From positions 62,001 to 126,000 of the forward strand of contig CAVRFX010000021.1 of assembly GCA_963720645.1 (NCBI GenBank): 64,000 nucleotides of DNA, in the 5' to 3' direction. A program made the translations under genes and the position numbers. The stretch is from RYN-230 sp963720645. GTDB lineage: Bacteria > Actinomycetota > Actinomycetes > Streptosporangiales > Streptosporangiaceae. Shown here one piece after another: positions 8,803 to 17,594 of this stretch. Positions within the stretch are counted from its first letter, which is position 1. Every line of letters begins with the position of its first letter. The notes beneath the pieces are model-generated. The model saw only the letters and a program-made list of their open reading frames with translations, did not search any database and had not been told where the DNA came from.

Positions 8803-9264
8803 ATGATGCCTGCCCGATTCCAGCTCGTCGTCAACTGCAGGAACCCTGAGCTGCTGGCCCGCTTCTGGGCGGCTGCCCTGGGATACGTGCTTGAGCCGCC
8901 CCCCGCAGGGTTCGCTACCTGGGACGACTGGCGGCGCGACATCGGGCTGCCCGAAAGCGAGCTGGGAATCGGCACGGACAGCATCATCGATCCCCGCGGT
9001 GACGGCCCCCGCATCTGGTTCCGTGTGGAGCCGGACGCCAAGGTGGTCAAGAACCGCCTCCACCTCGACATCCACGTCAGTGGCGGCGTCGGCCCGGCCG
9101 ACCGTTCGGTCCCGCTCGCCACCCGCACGCAGCGGGTCAACGCCGAGGCCAGGCGGCTGGCGGATCTCGGCGCCACGATTACCGGAGCCCTGACCGCCGA
9201 CGGCCTCGATCACTACGCGATGGGAATGCAGGACCCCGAGGGCAACGAGTTCGACATCAACTGA
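8803..9264 (+). CDS. VOC (glyoxalase-like) family protein
   Basis: A 153-residue protein of the vicinal-oxygen-chelate fold. The opening RFQLVVNCRNPELLARFWAAALGY is the usual first beta-alpha element, and the closing DHYAMGMQDPEGNEFDIN is the usual last strand with its metal-site Glu. Between them, RIWFRVEPDAKVVKNRLHLDIHV carries the mid-domain His. Members include glyoxalases, dioxygenases and antibiotic-binding proteins; this actinobacterial subgroup has no agreed substrate. GAGGGGAGC precedes the ATG at 8803. It is convergent with the LuxR-type regulator and stands alone. Confidence 0.88.
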   Translation: MMPARFQLVVNCRNPELLARFWAAALGYVLEPPPAGFATWDDWRRDIGLPESELGIGTDSIIDPRGDGPRIWFRVEPDAKVVKNRLHLDIHVSGGVGPADRSVPLATRTQRVNAEARRLADLGATITGALTADGLDHYAMGMQDPEGNEFDIN

Positions 9265-9300
9265 CGCCTTCGCCCGCTGGTCCTGAACCCAGCTCAGACG

Positions 9301-12084
9301 CTAGGGGATCAGGCCAAGTTGCCGGGCCCGGGCCACGGCCTCGGTGCGGTTGGCCGCGCCCAGCTTGCCCAGCACGTGGCCGACGTGCTTCTTGACCGTG
9401 TCCAGGGAGACCACCAGTTCCCGGGCGATGGCCCGGTTCGAGCTGCCCGCGGCGAGCATGCCCAGCACCTCCAGCTCACGGCTGGTCAGCTGCTCGACGA
9501 TGCCCGGGATCATGGTGGTGGCCCGTCCTGCCGGAGCAGCCGGGGCGGCCCCGGTGTCAAAGGCGCGCTGCAGCCGGGCCAGGCAGCCGAGTGGGACGTG
9601 GCGGGCTCCGGTGTGTTCCGCCCGCTGGGCCGCGATCAGCCGGCCTAGCAGCGCGGCCATCGGTAGCCCCTCGTCGGCGAAGACCCGGATGTAACCCTGC
9701 GGGCAAGCCAGTACGAGGGCGTCGGACAGCGCGGTCACCGCTCCCCGCTCATCACCCCCCGCCGCTAGCGCCAGCGCCCGCAGCGCTCCCGTCTCGATGA
9801 GACTGCCCATCCGGTCCTGGGCTGCAGCCGCCGCGTGCAGCCGGTCCAGTAGCGACAGAGCCTGGCCGGCGAGCCCCTTGGCCAGCAGGACGCGCGCCAG
9901 CACCAGGTGGCCTGGTTCCCGTGGGTAGGCCGGATCGTCGTGGGTGCCCAGACCGGATTCCTGGACCCACCGCTGCGCTCCGGCCAGGTCACCCTGGGCC
10001 AGCAGCAACCGGGCCCGTTGCGCTGGAACCGGGTTGACCAGCCCCGGTGGCCCCGGGGCGGCCTGCACTGCTTCGCTGATCGCCGCCAGCGCACCGGCGG
10101 GATCGCCGATAGCCTGCCGGGCCCAGGCCAGCGTGGTCAGGCCCGCAGCCAGCGGCACCGTGTACACGAACGAACGGCACAGCGCGATGCCCTCGCCCAC
10201 GTGCCGCAGCGCACCGTCCAGATCGTTGCGCTGGTAGGCGACTTCGGCCAGCCCGACATGAGCCGGGCCGGCTGCTGGCAGCGGCGCCTGGCCGCCCGCG
10301 GCCGCGGCTTCCAGCGCTTCCTCGCAGGTCTGCGTGACCGCGTCCAGCCGTCCCTGCGACTGCTGGACCCGGCCCAGCTCGTAGCTGGCCCACGCGCGCC
10401 AGGTTGGCAGGCCGGCCGCCTGTCTCCCGGTGATCGCGTCGGTGAACGCGCGCTCGGCTTCGGCCAGCTGACCGCCGAGCCACGCCGCGACCCCCAGTTG
10501 TCCCTCCGCGATGGATCGCAGTAGCCACTCGCCGTCCCGGGATTCGGCCAGGCTCTGCGAGGCGAACTCGGCGGTGCCGGTCATGTCACCCCGGAGCTGG
10601 GCCAGGTAGCCATGCAGGAGCGCGATCGTGGCGGGCACATTGGCCAGCAGGCTGCCGGCCGGGCCGATCGTCGGCTCGAATGGCTCCTCAGTCCCGTCCG
10701 GGTAGGCCGCTTCCGCCGCCTTAGCCAGCTGCTGCGCTGCGGCCAGGCGGCCGCTGGTGGCCATCGGGATCGCCTCCGCCAGCAGCAGCCGTGGCCGCGA
10801 CTGGACCAGGCCGGCCGGCAGTCCGGCCAGCCACCGCTGAACCGTCACTGCTTCCCCGCGCTGACTGTGCACCGCGTCGAAGTTCTGCTCAATCAGCTGC
10901 GCGGCCCAGGTCATCTCGCCAGCGGCCACCGCGTGCTGGATCGCGTCATCGACCAGCCCATGCTCCGCGGCCCAGGTCGCAGCGTTGCGCTGCAGCTGCG
11001 TCACCTGTGCCGGGCGTTCGGCCTGGAGCCGGGCCCGGAGCAGGTCGGCGAACAGGTGGTGGTAGCGCCACCAGCCGCGCACCTCATCCAGCGGCACCAG
11101 GAACAGGCCTGCCGCCTCGATCTGTTCCAGCAGCACCTGGCTGCCGGTGCGGCCGGTGACCGCATCGCACAACTCTCCCGACAGCCGCCCCAGTACCGAG
11201 GTCTCCAGCAGGAATGTGCGGATCGGCTCGGGCTGTCGTTCGAGCACCTCCTCGGTCAGGAAGTCCAGCACGTAGCGGTTGCTGCCGGTGAACGCGGCCA
11301 CGAACCCGGCCACGTCGCGCTGCCCGCGCAGCGACAGGCCGGCGAGCTGGAGGCCAGCGGCCCAGCCTTCGGTGCGGCCGGTCAGCGCGATCACGGCCGT
11401 ATCCGGCAGGGCGCCTTCGGGGCCCGCCCTCACCTGGTTCAGCAGTCCTGCCGCCTCATCTGCGGTGAACCGCAGATCGGCGGCGCGCAGTTCGGTCAGC
11501 TGCCCGCTGGCCCGCAACCGGGCCAGTGCCAGCGGCGGGTCGGTGCGGCTGGCCAGCAGCAAGTGCAGCTCGGGCGACCGGTGTTCCAGCAGGAACTCGA
11601 CCGATCCGTGTACGGCCGGGGACTGGATGACGTGGTAGTCGTCGAGAATCAGCACTCCATCGGCACGGGGGTCAGCGGCCAGCTCGTTGATGAGCGTGGT
11701 CACCAGCGATTCGAAGGAAGCGGGTGCGGGCGGGCCGAGCAGCGGGCCCAGCCGCCCATCAAGGCCCGGGTGCACCCGGTCCATCGCGGCCACCGCATGA
11801 CGCCAGAACCGGGCCGGGTCGTTGTCCCCGCTGTCCAGCGACAGCCACGCCGTCGGGGGCGGACGGCGCCGGGCCCAGTCGGCCAGCAGCGCCGTCTTGC
11901 CGTAGCCGGCCGGCGCACAGACCAGCACCAGCCCGTGCCCCAGGCCTTCATCGAGCCGGTCCGTCAGCCGCGGGCGCGGTACCTGTCCAGGCCGCGATCC
12001 GGGCAGGTGCAGCTTGGTGGCGAGCAGGGCATCGCGCTCTGCTGCCCCAGCCTGGGCCGGGGCTGTCGCGGGGGACTCAGCCAT
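9301..12084 (-). CDS. LuxR-family regulator with MalT-like ATPase (LAL type)
   Basis: A 927-residue protein of MalT-like length and order. After an N-terminal lead with the family phrase LATKLHLPGSRPGQVPRPRL, a P-loop CAPAGYGKTALLADW lies near residues 56-70 and the Walker B strand reads GVLILDDYHVI. A long helical, TPR-like middle part follows, in which MalT relatives bind their inducer. The last 62 residues are a LuxR helix-turn-helix (LTSRELEVLGMLAAGSSNRA, then VKKHVGHVLGKL). Such proteins are ATP-dependent activators. No operon partner is visible; the glycosyltransferase fragment downstream on the same strand is 100 bases away. Confidence 0.93.
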   Translation of the reverse strand: MAESPATAPAQAGAAERDALLATKLHLPGSRPGQVPRPRLTDRLDEGLGHGLVLVCAPAGYGKTALLADWARRRPPPTAWLSLDSGDNDPARFWRHAVAAMDRVHPGLDGRLGPLLGPPAPASFESLVTTLINELAADPRADGVLILDDYHVIQSPAVHGSVEFLLEHRSPELHLLLASRTDPPLALARLRASGQLTELRAADLRFTADEAAGLLNQVRAGPEGALPDTAVIALTGRTEGWAAGLQLAGLSLRGQRDVAGFVAAFTGSNRYVLDFLTEEVLERQPEPIRTFLLETSVLGRLSGELCDAVTGRTGSQVLLEQIEAAGLFLVPLDEVRGWWRYHHLFADLLRARLQAERPAQVTQLQRNAATWAAEHGLVDDAIQHAVAAGEMTWAAQLIEQNFDAVHSQRGEAVTVQRWLAGLPAGLVQSRPRLLLAEAIPMATSGRLAAAQQLAKAAEAAYPDGTEEPFEPTIGPAGSLLANVPATIALLHGYLAQLRGDMTGTAEFASQSLAESRDGEWLLRSIAEGQLGVAAWLGGQLAEAERAFTDAITGRQAAGLPTWRAWASYELGRVQQSQGRLDAVTQTCEEALEAAAAGGQAPLPAAGPAHVGLAEVAYQRNDLDGALRHVGEGIALCRSFVYTVPLAAGLTTLAWARQAIGDPAGALAAISEAVQAAPGPPGLVNPVPAQRARLLLAQGDLAGAQRWVQESGLGTHDDPAYPREPGHLVLARVLLAKGLAGQALSLLDRLHAAAAAQDRMGSLIETGALRALALAAGGDERGAVTALSDALVLACPQGYIRVFADEGLPMAALLGRLIAAQRAEHTGARHVPLGCLARLQRAFDTGAAPAAPAGRATTMIPGIVEQLTSRELEVLGMLAAGSSNRAIARELVVSLDTVKKHVGHVLGKLGAANRTEAVARARQLGLIP

Positions 12085-12188
12085 CGCTAACGCGCACGTC
12101 CTGCGCCTCCCGCCTCCCCCTGCTGGCTGCTGGACGGATTCGCCGACTCTGCTGGCCGCCCGCGGTTACGGCACCATGGAGACCAGTC

Positions 12189-13013
12189 TCAACTGCTCTT
12201 CCCAGGCATTTTGCCGCATAACCCTGACCCGGGTCCGCACGCGATGCCGCCCATGATGGGGAGAGGCGGGCCCACGTCCGCCGGTATCCGCGGGCACGGT
12301 CCCGCAGCGATACGTTCCAGTTCGTCCACGACGAGGTTGTCGTCGCGTTCGGCAGCCAGCCGGGCCGCCATCCGTACGGCAGCCGCGCGATAGCGAGGGT
12401 CCCCGATCACCCGGGCGGTGGCCGCGCGCAAAGCGCCGACGCGGGCATTCTTCCGCAGCCGGATGCCCGCGCCGGCGTGGACCACACGGGCCGCGTTATC
12501 CGGCTGGTCGCGGTCCAGCGGCACGACCAGCAGCGGTACCCCGGCGTTCAGGGCTTTCATGACGGTGCCGTGGCCGCCGTGAGTGATGACCACCGAGGAG
12601 TCGGGCAGGACATCGGCGTGGCGCACCCACCGGGTGATGGTCACATTGGGCGGAGCCGCGATCAGTGCCGGGTCCACGGCTGGCCCGGTGGTGATGATCC
12701 CCTGCACGTGGAGCTGCCCTAGCGCGTCAGCGATCCGTTGCAGCAGGCCTTCCTGCCGCATCACGGTGCTGCTCAGCCCGACCAGCACGAGCGGGCGACC
12801 GGAGGGGATGGCCCACGGATTGCGGGAAACCGCGCTGGGCGCGTCGTCGAGCTGGGGCCCGGCATACCGGGCGTTCCCCGGGATCGCGCTGGGCGCAAAG
12901 TCAAAGCTTGGGCTGGTGCAGACGAGTATGCGGCTGCTCGTGCCCATGAGCTCGCGCGCTTCCCGCAGCGGCGCCAGCCCGGCTTCGGCCCGGGCCTGGT
13001 TGAGGGCGGGCAG
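12189..13013 (-). pseudogene. Glycosyltransferase (MGT/GT1-like), C-terminal part only
   Basis: The frame carries the C-terminal two thirds of an actinobacterial GT1-type glycosyltransferase: LVCTSPSFDFAPSAIPGNARY, then LVLVGLSSTVMRQEG, and the nucleotide-sugar site VITHGGHGTVMKALNAGVPL followed by RDQPDNAARV. The N-terminal acceptor-binding domain is missing. Reading upstream, the frame loses homology at about 13013, where it meets the 5' end of an unrelated dehydrogenase in another frame. An ATG at 12950 could still start a fragment, but it would lack half of the fold. It is most simply a gene truncated by deletion. Confidence 0.8.
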
Positions 13014-13186
13014 ACCGCTCCGGCGCGCTCGCCTTTGGCGGGATCGCGGACAGCGAGCACGACCCGGGCGCCGGCGCGGGCCAGTTCGCGGGCGGTGACC
13101 AGGCCGAGCCCGCTGGTGGCACCGGTGACGATGACGGTCCGTCCGGACTGACCGGGAAGCTGCGCCGCGGTCCACTTCGTGCTCAT
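13014..13186 (-). pseudogene. Short-chain dehydrogenase, N-terminal 57 residues only
   Basis: From an ATG at 13186 the frame reads MSTKWTAAQLPGQSGRTVIV, then TGATSGLG and RELARAGARVVLAVRDPAKG, which is the Rossmann N-terminus of a retinol-dehydrogenase-like SDR. After about residue 56 the homology ends and the DNA continues in another frame as a glycosyltransferase. The catalytic Ser-Tyr-Lys part is absent. It lies 12 bases after the stop of a complete SDR and was probably in its operon. The join at about 13014-13024 is direct, with no spacer. Confidence 0.8.
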
Positions 13187-13198
13187 CGCTGAGCGCCT

Positions 13199-14077
13199 TC
13201 AGGAGGCCAGCGAGCCGGGGGCCGGAAGCCGGAAGACGCGCCGGCGAGCCACGTCCAGGACGGGCGCGGGCAGCAGGCTGAGCATAGCCAGCCGTCGTGA
13301 GTCCTTCCCGGTCAGGTAGACACTCCGAGGGTGAGAGCGGGTCAGTGCCCGGGCTATGGTGGCGGCCACGACGTCCGGCCGGCTGCCGTTGCCTTCGCGG
13401 TGCTGCATGACGGCCATCATCTTGGCGAACGTGTCCTCGTACAGAGCACGGCCTTCGGCCGGGGCCGCGGCCATGGCCGCGGCGGCGTCGCGGGTGACCT
13501 TGTCGGCGGCGCCGCTGTTGATGCTGGCCGGCTCGATGAGCACGACCCGCACGTCCCAGGGAGCCAGCTCCTGGCGCAGCGCGTCCGCGACCGCGGTGAG
13601 CGCGGCCTTGGCCGCATCGAGCGCACCGGCGAACGGCGGGTTGAAGCGGACCCCGATCGTGCTGATGATCACGATGCGGCCGCGGGCACGGCGCAGCGAC
13701 GGCAGCAATGCCTGAGTCACGGCCAGCTGGCCCACCACGTTGATCTCCAGCAGCCGCCGGAACAGGTCAAGCGGCAGGAGTTCCGCGGGACAGGCCAGCC
13801 CGATCCCGGCGTTGTTGACCAGGCCGTCCAGGCCCGCGGCACCGGTGTGCTCGGCCACGGCGCTGGCCGCGGCAGCAATGTCGCCGGCGTCGGTGACGTC
13901 GAGGATGAGCGGGGTGAGCTCGCCCCCCGTGGCCGCGTCGGCCAGCTTCTTGCCATCAGCGGGATTCCGGACCCCGGCGTAGACGTGCTGGCCTTCTGCG
14001 GCCAGGCGCAGCGCCGTGGCGCGGCCGATGCCGGAGGACGCTCCGGTGACGAGGGTATGTTGGCGCCTGCAGCTCAT
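13199..14077 (-). CDS. Short-chain dehydrogenase/reductase with the catalytic Tyr replaced
   Basis: A 292-residue SDR. TGASSGIG near residues 10-17 binds NAD(P), and NNAGIG and the Ser of IVIISTIG follow. At the place of the YxxxK catalytic pair the sequence is AGALDAAKAALTAV: Lys is kept, but the residue four before it is Leu (codon CTC) instead of Tyr. Activity as a normal oxidoreductase is therefore doubtful, although a non-catalytic or altered role is possible. GGAGG seven bases before the ATG at 14077 sets the start. Its upstream DNA shares a 60-bp element with the region before the NDH-2 gene. Confidence 0.88.
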   Translation of the reverse strand: MSCRRQHTLVTGASSGIGRATALRLAAEGQHVYAGVRNPADGKKLADAATGGELTPLILDVTDAGDIAAAASAVAEHTGAAGLDGLVNNAGIGLACPAELLPLDLFRRLLEINVVGQLAVTQALLPSLRRARGRIVIISTIGVRFNPPFAGALDAAKAALTAVADALRQELAPWDVRVVLIEPASINSGAADKVTRDAAAAMAAAPAEGRALYEDTFAKMMAVMQHREGNGSRPDVVAATIARALTRSHPRSVYLTGKDSRRLAMLSLLPAPVLDVARRRVFRLPAPGSLAS

Positions 14078-14177
14078 GGTTCCTCCAGTTGGATGATCTC
14101 CGGGCGACAGCGGTGATCTGAGCGGCGGAGTATGCCGCCCGGGCTGGGTCGCCGCCTGAGTTCTGGCTGTGGACGCG

Positions 14178-14238
14178 ACGTTATGAGCCCTCGCCGGTTC
14201 CGGCGTCACTCCAAGGTGCCAATCCCGGTGCTATCTTC
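14178..14238 (-). promoter_or_regulatory. Shared upstream element, copy 1
   Basis: Written on the plus strand this holds ACGTTATG (14178-14185), GTCAC (14205-14209), AAGGTGCC (14213-14220), GGTG (14227-14230) and ATCTTC (14233-14238). The same words at nearly the same spacing occur at 23127-23187 upstream of the NDH-2-type gene. Both lie in front of minus-strand genes. Read on the minus strand, CATAAC resembles a -10 box and the GGCACCTT/GTGAC block would lie just upstream of the -35 position, like an activator site. The GH65 gene on the other side may also be affected. Confidence 0.5.
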
Positions 14239-14313
14239 CGGGCCGCCGGTGGAACATCCGGGGCCCATGGGGGTTCGCGGGTACGGGCTGGGTACACCCT
14301 CCAGGAGGGTGCC

Positions 14314-16758
14314 GTGGACGGTTTCTTGCTCGCGTATGAGGGCTTTGATCCCGAGGCTGAGGGCCTTCGCGAGGCGCTGACCTCGACGGGCAACGGTTAC
14401 TTGTGCGCACGCGGGGCGGCGGAGTGGGAGGACGCCGACGGCGTGCACTATCCAGGGACGTACGTGCACGGCGGTTACAACCGCGAGACCACGATCCTGG
14501 GTGGCCTGCCCGTGCTCAACGAGGACCTCGTCAACCTGCCGAACTGGCTGGTCCTCCAGTTGCGTATCGAGGGCGGGGACGCGATCCGGCTCGCCGACGT
14601 GGAGCTGCTCGGTTACCGCCATGAGCTTGACATCCGGTTCGCGACGGTCGTCCGCCACCTTCTGTTCCGCGATCATGAGGGCCGTGAGACGACCCTGCAC
14701 AGCCGGCGCTTCGTCAGCATGGCCGACGCCCATCACGGGGGGATCGAGTGGACGCTCGTCCCGGGGAACTGGTCGGGGCGCGTCGAGATGGTCACGGCGA
14801 TCGATGGCCGGGTGAGCAACGCCGGGGTTGCCCGCTACCAGCAACTGGAAGCCCGCCACCTGAACCCGGTGGGCCCGCGGACACTCGGGTCCGAGGTTAT
14901 CGCGCTGAAGGCCGAGACCCGGCAGTCGAACCTGTACGTCAGCCACGCGGCCCGCACCCGCGTGTTCCGCGGTGATCAGCCGGTCCAGGTCGAGCGGCGG
15001 CTCTACCAGATGGAGGACTACATCCAGCAGGTCCTGGCCTTTGACGTACGCCAGGGCGAGGTTACGCGAATCGAGAAGCTGGTGACGTTCTTCACGTCGC
15101 GGGACCAGGCGGTCAGCGACACGCTGGTGAAGGCGGCCAAGTCGGTGGCCCGGCACACCGATTTCGGCGCCTCGTTCGAGCGGCACGCCGCGGCGTGGGA
15201 GGAGCTATGGCGGGTGTGTGACGTGCAGGTGTCCGGAGATGAGAGCGTGCAGCTGCTGCTGCGGCTGCACATCGCGCACGTCCTGCAGGTCTGCTCACGG
15301 AACACCGCCGACCTCGACGCGGGACTGCCCGCCCGCGGCCTGAACGGCGAGGCCTACCGCGGGCACGTGTTCTGGGATGAGCTCTACGCGTTTCCGTTCT
15401 TCAACGTCCGCCTGCCGGAAGTCACGCGAGGACTGCTGATGTACCGCTACCGCCGGATAGGCGAGGCCCGGGCGGCGGCGCGGGAGGAAGGATTCCGGGG
15501 CGCGATGTTCCCGTGGCAGAGCGGTAGCGAGGGGACCGAGGAGACGCAGCGCGTTCATCTCAACCCCATGTCGGGCCGCTGGGAGCCTGACCTCAGCCGT
15601 AACCAGCGGCACGTCAACGCGGCGATCTTCTGGAACATCTGGCGGTACTTCCAGACCACCCATGACCAGGCGTTCCTCCGTGATTATGGCGCGGAAATGA
15701 TGCTGAGCATCACGAGCTTCTGGGCGTCGATCACGCACTTCAACCCGGAGCGTGAGCGTTACGAGATCCATGGTGTGATGGGTCCCGACGAGTTCCACGA
15801 CAAGTACCCGGACGCGCCGCGTGGGGGCCTGCGCAACAACGCGTACACCAACGTCATGGTGGCGTGGCTGTGCGACGTCGCCGGCAAGCTGCTGGTCTTG
15901 CTCCCCTCAAGCCGGGCAGAGGAGTTGCGCGAGCGGCTGGGCATCGGCGACGACGAGCTGGCGGTGTGGCGTGACATGAGCCGCCGGATGTTCGTCCCGT
16001 TCCACGACGACAGGATCATCAGCCAGTTCGAGGGCTACGAGGACCTCGAGGAGCTGGACTGGGACACGTACCGCGCGAAGTACGGAAACATCCAGCGGCT
16101 TGACCGGATCCTGCGTGCGGAGGGCAAGGATCCCAACCGTTACAAGGTCACCAAACAGGCCGACACAGTGATGCTGTTCTTCCTGTTCAGGGACGAGGAG
16201 CTGGGCGAGATTTTCGGGCGGCTCGGGTACGGCTACGGTCTCGACACCATGCCGCGGAACGTCGCGTACTACGACCGGCGCACCTCGCATGGCTCGACTC
16301 TGAGCTTCGTCACCCATGCCGGGGTCCTCGCCGCCATCGACCCGGAGAGCTCGTGGGAGCGGTTCATGGTCGCGTTGCGCAGCGATGCCGAGGACGTTCA
16401 GGGCGGCACGACGAAGGAAGGCATCCACATGGGTGTCATGGCGGGGACGCTCGACCTCATGCAGCGCAGCTACGCGGGCACCTATATCAGCGACGGCGTC
16501 CTGTGCTTCGATCCCCGGCTGCCGCGCCGGCTCGACAGCCTGTCGTTCTCGATGCAGTTCCGGCAGACCCCGATCCAGGTGACACTGACCCACGACCAGC
16601 TGGCGCTGGCCCTGCAAGCCGAGGGCGGGAGCCATTCGGTGAAGGCCGCCGTCCGCGGCGACGTTCGCAAGCTGGGCGTCGGCGACAGGACCGTGTTCGA
16701 GCTCAGCCGGGACGACGCAACGGCGCCTTCCCGGCCCCTCCGCTCGGCCCAGGATTGA
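14314..16758 (+). CDS. Glycoside hydrolase family 65 disaccharide phosphorylase
   Basis: An 814-residue protein matching maltose/trehalose/kojibiose phosphorylases in length and order: an N-terminal beta-sandwich (STGNGYLCARGAAEWE, PGTYVHGGYNRET), then the (alpha/alpha)6 barrel with HVFWDELYAFPFFN and FPWQSGSEGTEET, and the general acid Glu in VMGPDEFHDKYP (about residue 493). The enzyme would split an alpha-glucoside with phosphate to give beta-glucose 1-phosphate and glucose in the cytoplasm. The GTG start at 14314 has AGGAGGG six bases upstream. The beta-phosphoglucomutase gene 11 bases downstream takes the product on. The exact disaccharide cannot be told from sequence. Confidence 0.93.
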   Translation: MDGFLLAYEGFDPEAEGLREALTSTGNGYLCARGAAEWEDADGVHYPGTYVHGGYNRETTILGGLPVLNEDLVNLPNWLVLQLRIEGGDAIRLADVELLGYRHELDIRFATVVRHLLFRDHEGRETTLHSRRFVSMADAHHGGIEWTLVPGNWSGRVEMVTAIDGRVSNAGVARYQQLEARHLNPVGPRTLGSEVIALKAETRQSNLYVSHAARTRVFRGDQPVQVERRLYQMEDYIQQVLAFDVRQGEVTRIEKLVTFFTSRDQAVSDTLVKAAKSVARHTDFGASFERHAAAWEELWRVCDVQVSGDESVQLLLRLHIAHVLQVCSRNTADLDAGLPARGLNGEAYRGHVFWDELYAFPFFNVRLPEVTRGLLMYRYRRIGEARAAAREEGFRGAMFPWQSGSEGTEETQRVHLNPMSGRWEPDLSRNQRHVNAAIFWNIWRYFQTTHDQAFLRDYGAEMMLSITSFWASITHFNPERERYEIHGVMGPDEFHDKYPDAPRGGLRNNAYTNVMVAWLCDVAGKLLVLLPSSRAEELRERLGIGDDELAVWRDMSRRMFVPFHDDRIISQFEGYEDLEELDWDTYRAKYGNIQRLDRILRAEGKDPNRYKVTKQADTVMLFFLFRDEELGEIFGRLGYGYGLDTMPRNVAYYDRRTSHGSTLSFVTHAGVLAAIDPESSWERFMVALRSDAEDVQGGTTKEGIHMGVMAGTLDLMQRSYAGTYISDGVLCFDPRLPRRLDSLSFSMQFRQTPIQVTLTHDQLALALQAEGGSHSVKAAVRGDVRKLGVGDRTVFELSRDDATAPSRPLRSAQD

Positions 16759-16769
16759 AAGGAGGCCGC

Positions 16770-17549
16770 GTGCCGAAGTTCCAGGGAGCGATTTTCGACG
16801 TCGACGGAGTGCTGGTCGACTCGCCGCACGAAAAGGCGTGGCGCGAGTCACTGCGCGAGCTGATGGAGTCCGGCTGGCGCGACATCCGCGACCAGACGAC
16901 GTGGTCGCCGGACGCGTTCACGCCCCACGTCTACCAGCAGTACGTCTCGGGCAAGCCGCGCATGGCCGGGGCCCGCGCCGCCCTCGACTACTTCCACGTG
17001 CCCGATGCGGGGACGCGCGTCGCCGAGTACGCGCAGCGCAAGCAGGAGATGGTCGTGCGCCTCATCGAGGCCGGCGACTTCACCGCGTATCCAGACGCGC
17101 TGCGTTTCGTCATCGCCGTCAAGGATGCCGGGCTGCGCATCGCGGACGCGTCGTCGTCGAAGAACGCGGGCCTGTTCCTGCGCAAGATCCGGCTCGACAC
17201 GTTCGCGGCCGAGCACGGGATCTCCTCGCCGACGCTGCGGCCCGGCCAGACGCTGCTGGACTACTTCGACGTGGACGTCTCGGGGCGCGATTTCGCCCGC
17301 GGCAAGCCGGATCCCGAGATTTTCCTGACCGCAGCGCATGAACTCGGCGTCGAGCCTCGCTACGCGATGGTGATCGAGGACGCGTCCTCCGGAGTCCAGG
17401 CCGCGAAGTCCGGCGGCATGGCCGCGATCGGCATCTCCCGGGCCGATGACGCCGGCCTGCTGGCGGCGGCCGCCGCCGATCTGGTGGTCACCTCGCTCGA
17501 TGACGTGGACCGGGATGCCCTCGCCAAGGGAGAGCTGACGACGCGGTGA
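16770..17549 (+). CDS. pgmB: Beta-phosphoglucomutase-like HAD hydrolase
   Basis: A 259-residue HAD protein. The nucleophile motif FDVDGVLVDSPHEKAW (Asp10 and Asp12) has the second Asp used as acid-base in phosphoglucomutases. Motif II lies in IADASSSKN, the Lys in RGKPDPEIFL, and the metal-binding acids in AMVIEDASSGVQAAKSGG. It would turn beta-glucose 1-phosphate into glucose 6-phosphate. The GTG at 16770 follows an AAAGGAGG site closely after the GH65 stop, so the two are translated from one message. Together they form a complete disaccharide phosphorolysis route into glycolysis. The insertion between the cap and core is a little long for the family. Confidence 0.9.
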   Translation: MPKFQGAIFDVDGVLVDSPHEKAWRESLRELMESGWRDIRDQTTWSPDAFTPHVYQQYVSGKPRMAGARAALDYFHVPDAGTRVAEYAQRKQEMVVRLIEAGDFTAYPDALRFVIAVKDAGLRIADASSSKNAGLFLRKIRLDTFAAEHGISSPTLRPGQTLLDYFDVDVSGRDFARGKPDPEIFLTAAHELGVEPRYAMVIEDASSGVQAAKSGGMAAIGISRADDAGLLAAAAADLVVTSLDDVDRDALAKGELTTR

Positions 17550-17594
17550 GGCGCCCTTCCCCTGGACCCGGGTCTTATCTGCTTCGATGAGCAC

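Noticed and set aside
10612..12090. Plus-strand open frame of 492 codons
   Set aside because: Antisense shadow of the LuxR/MalT-type regulator; Gln/Arg/Gly-rich without domain.
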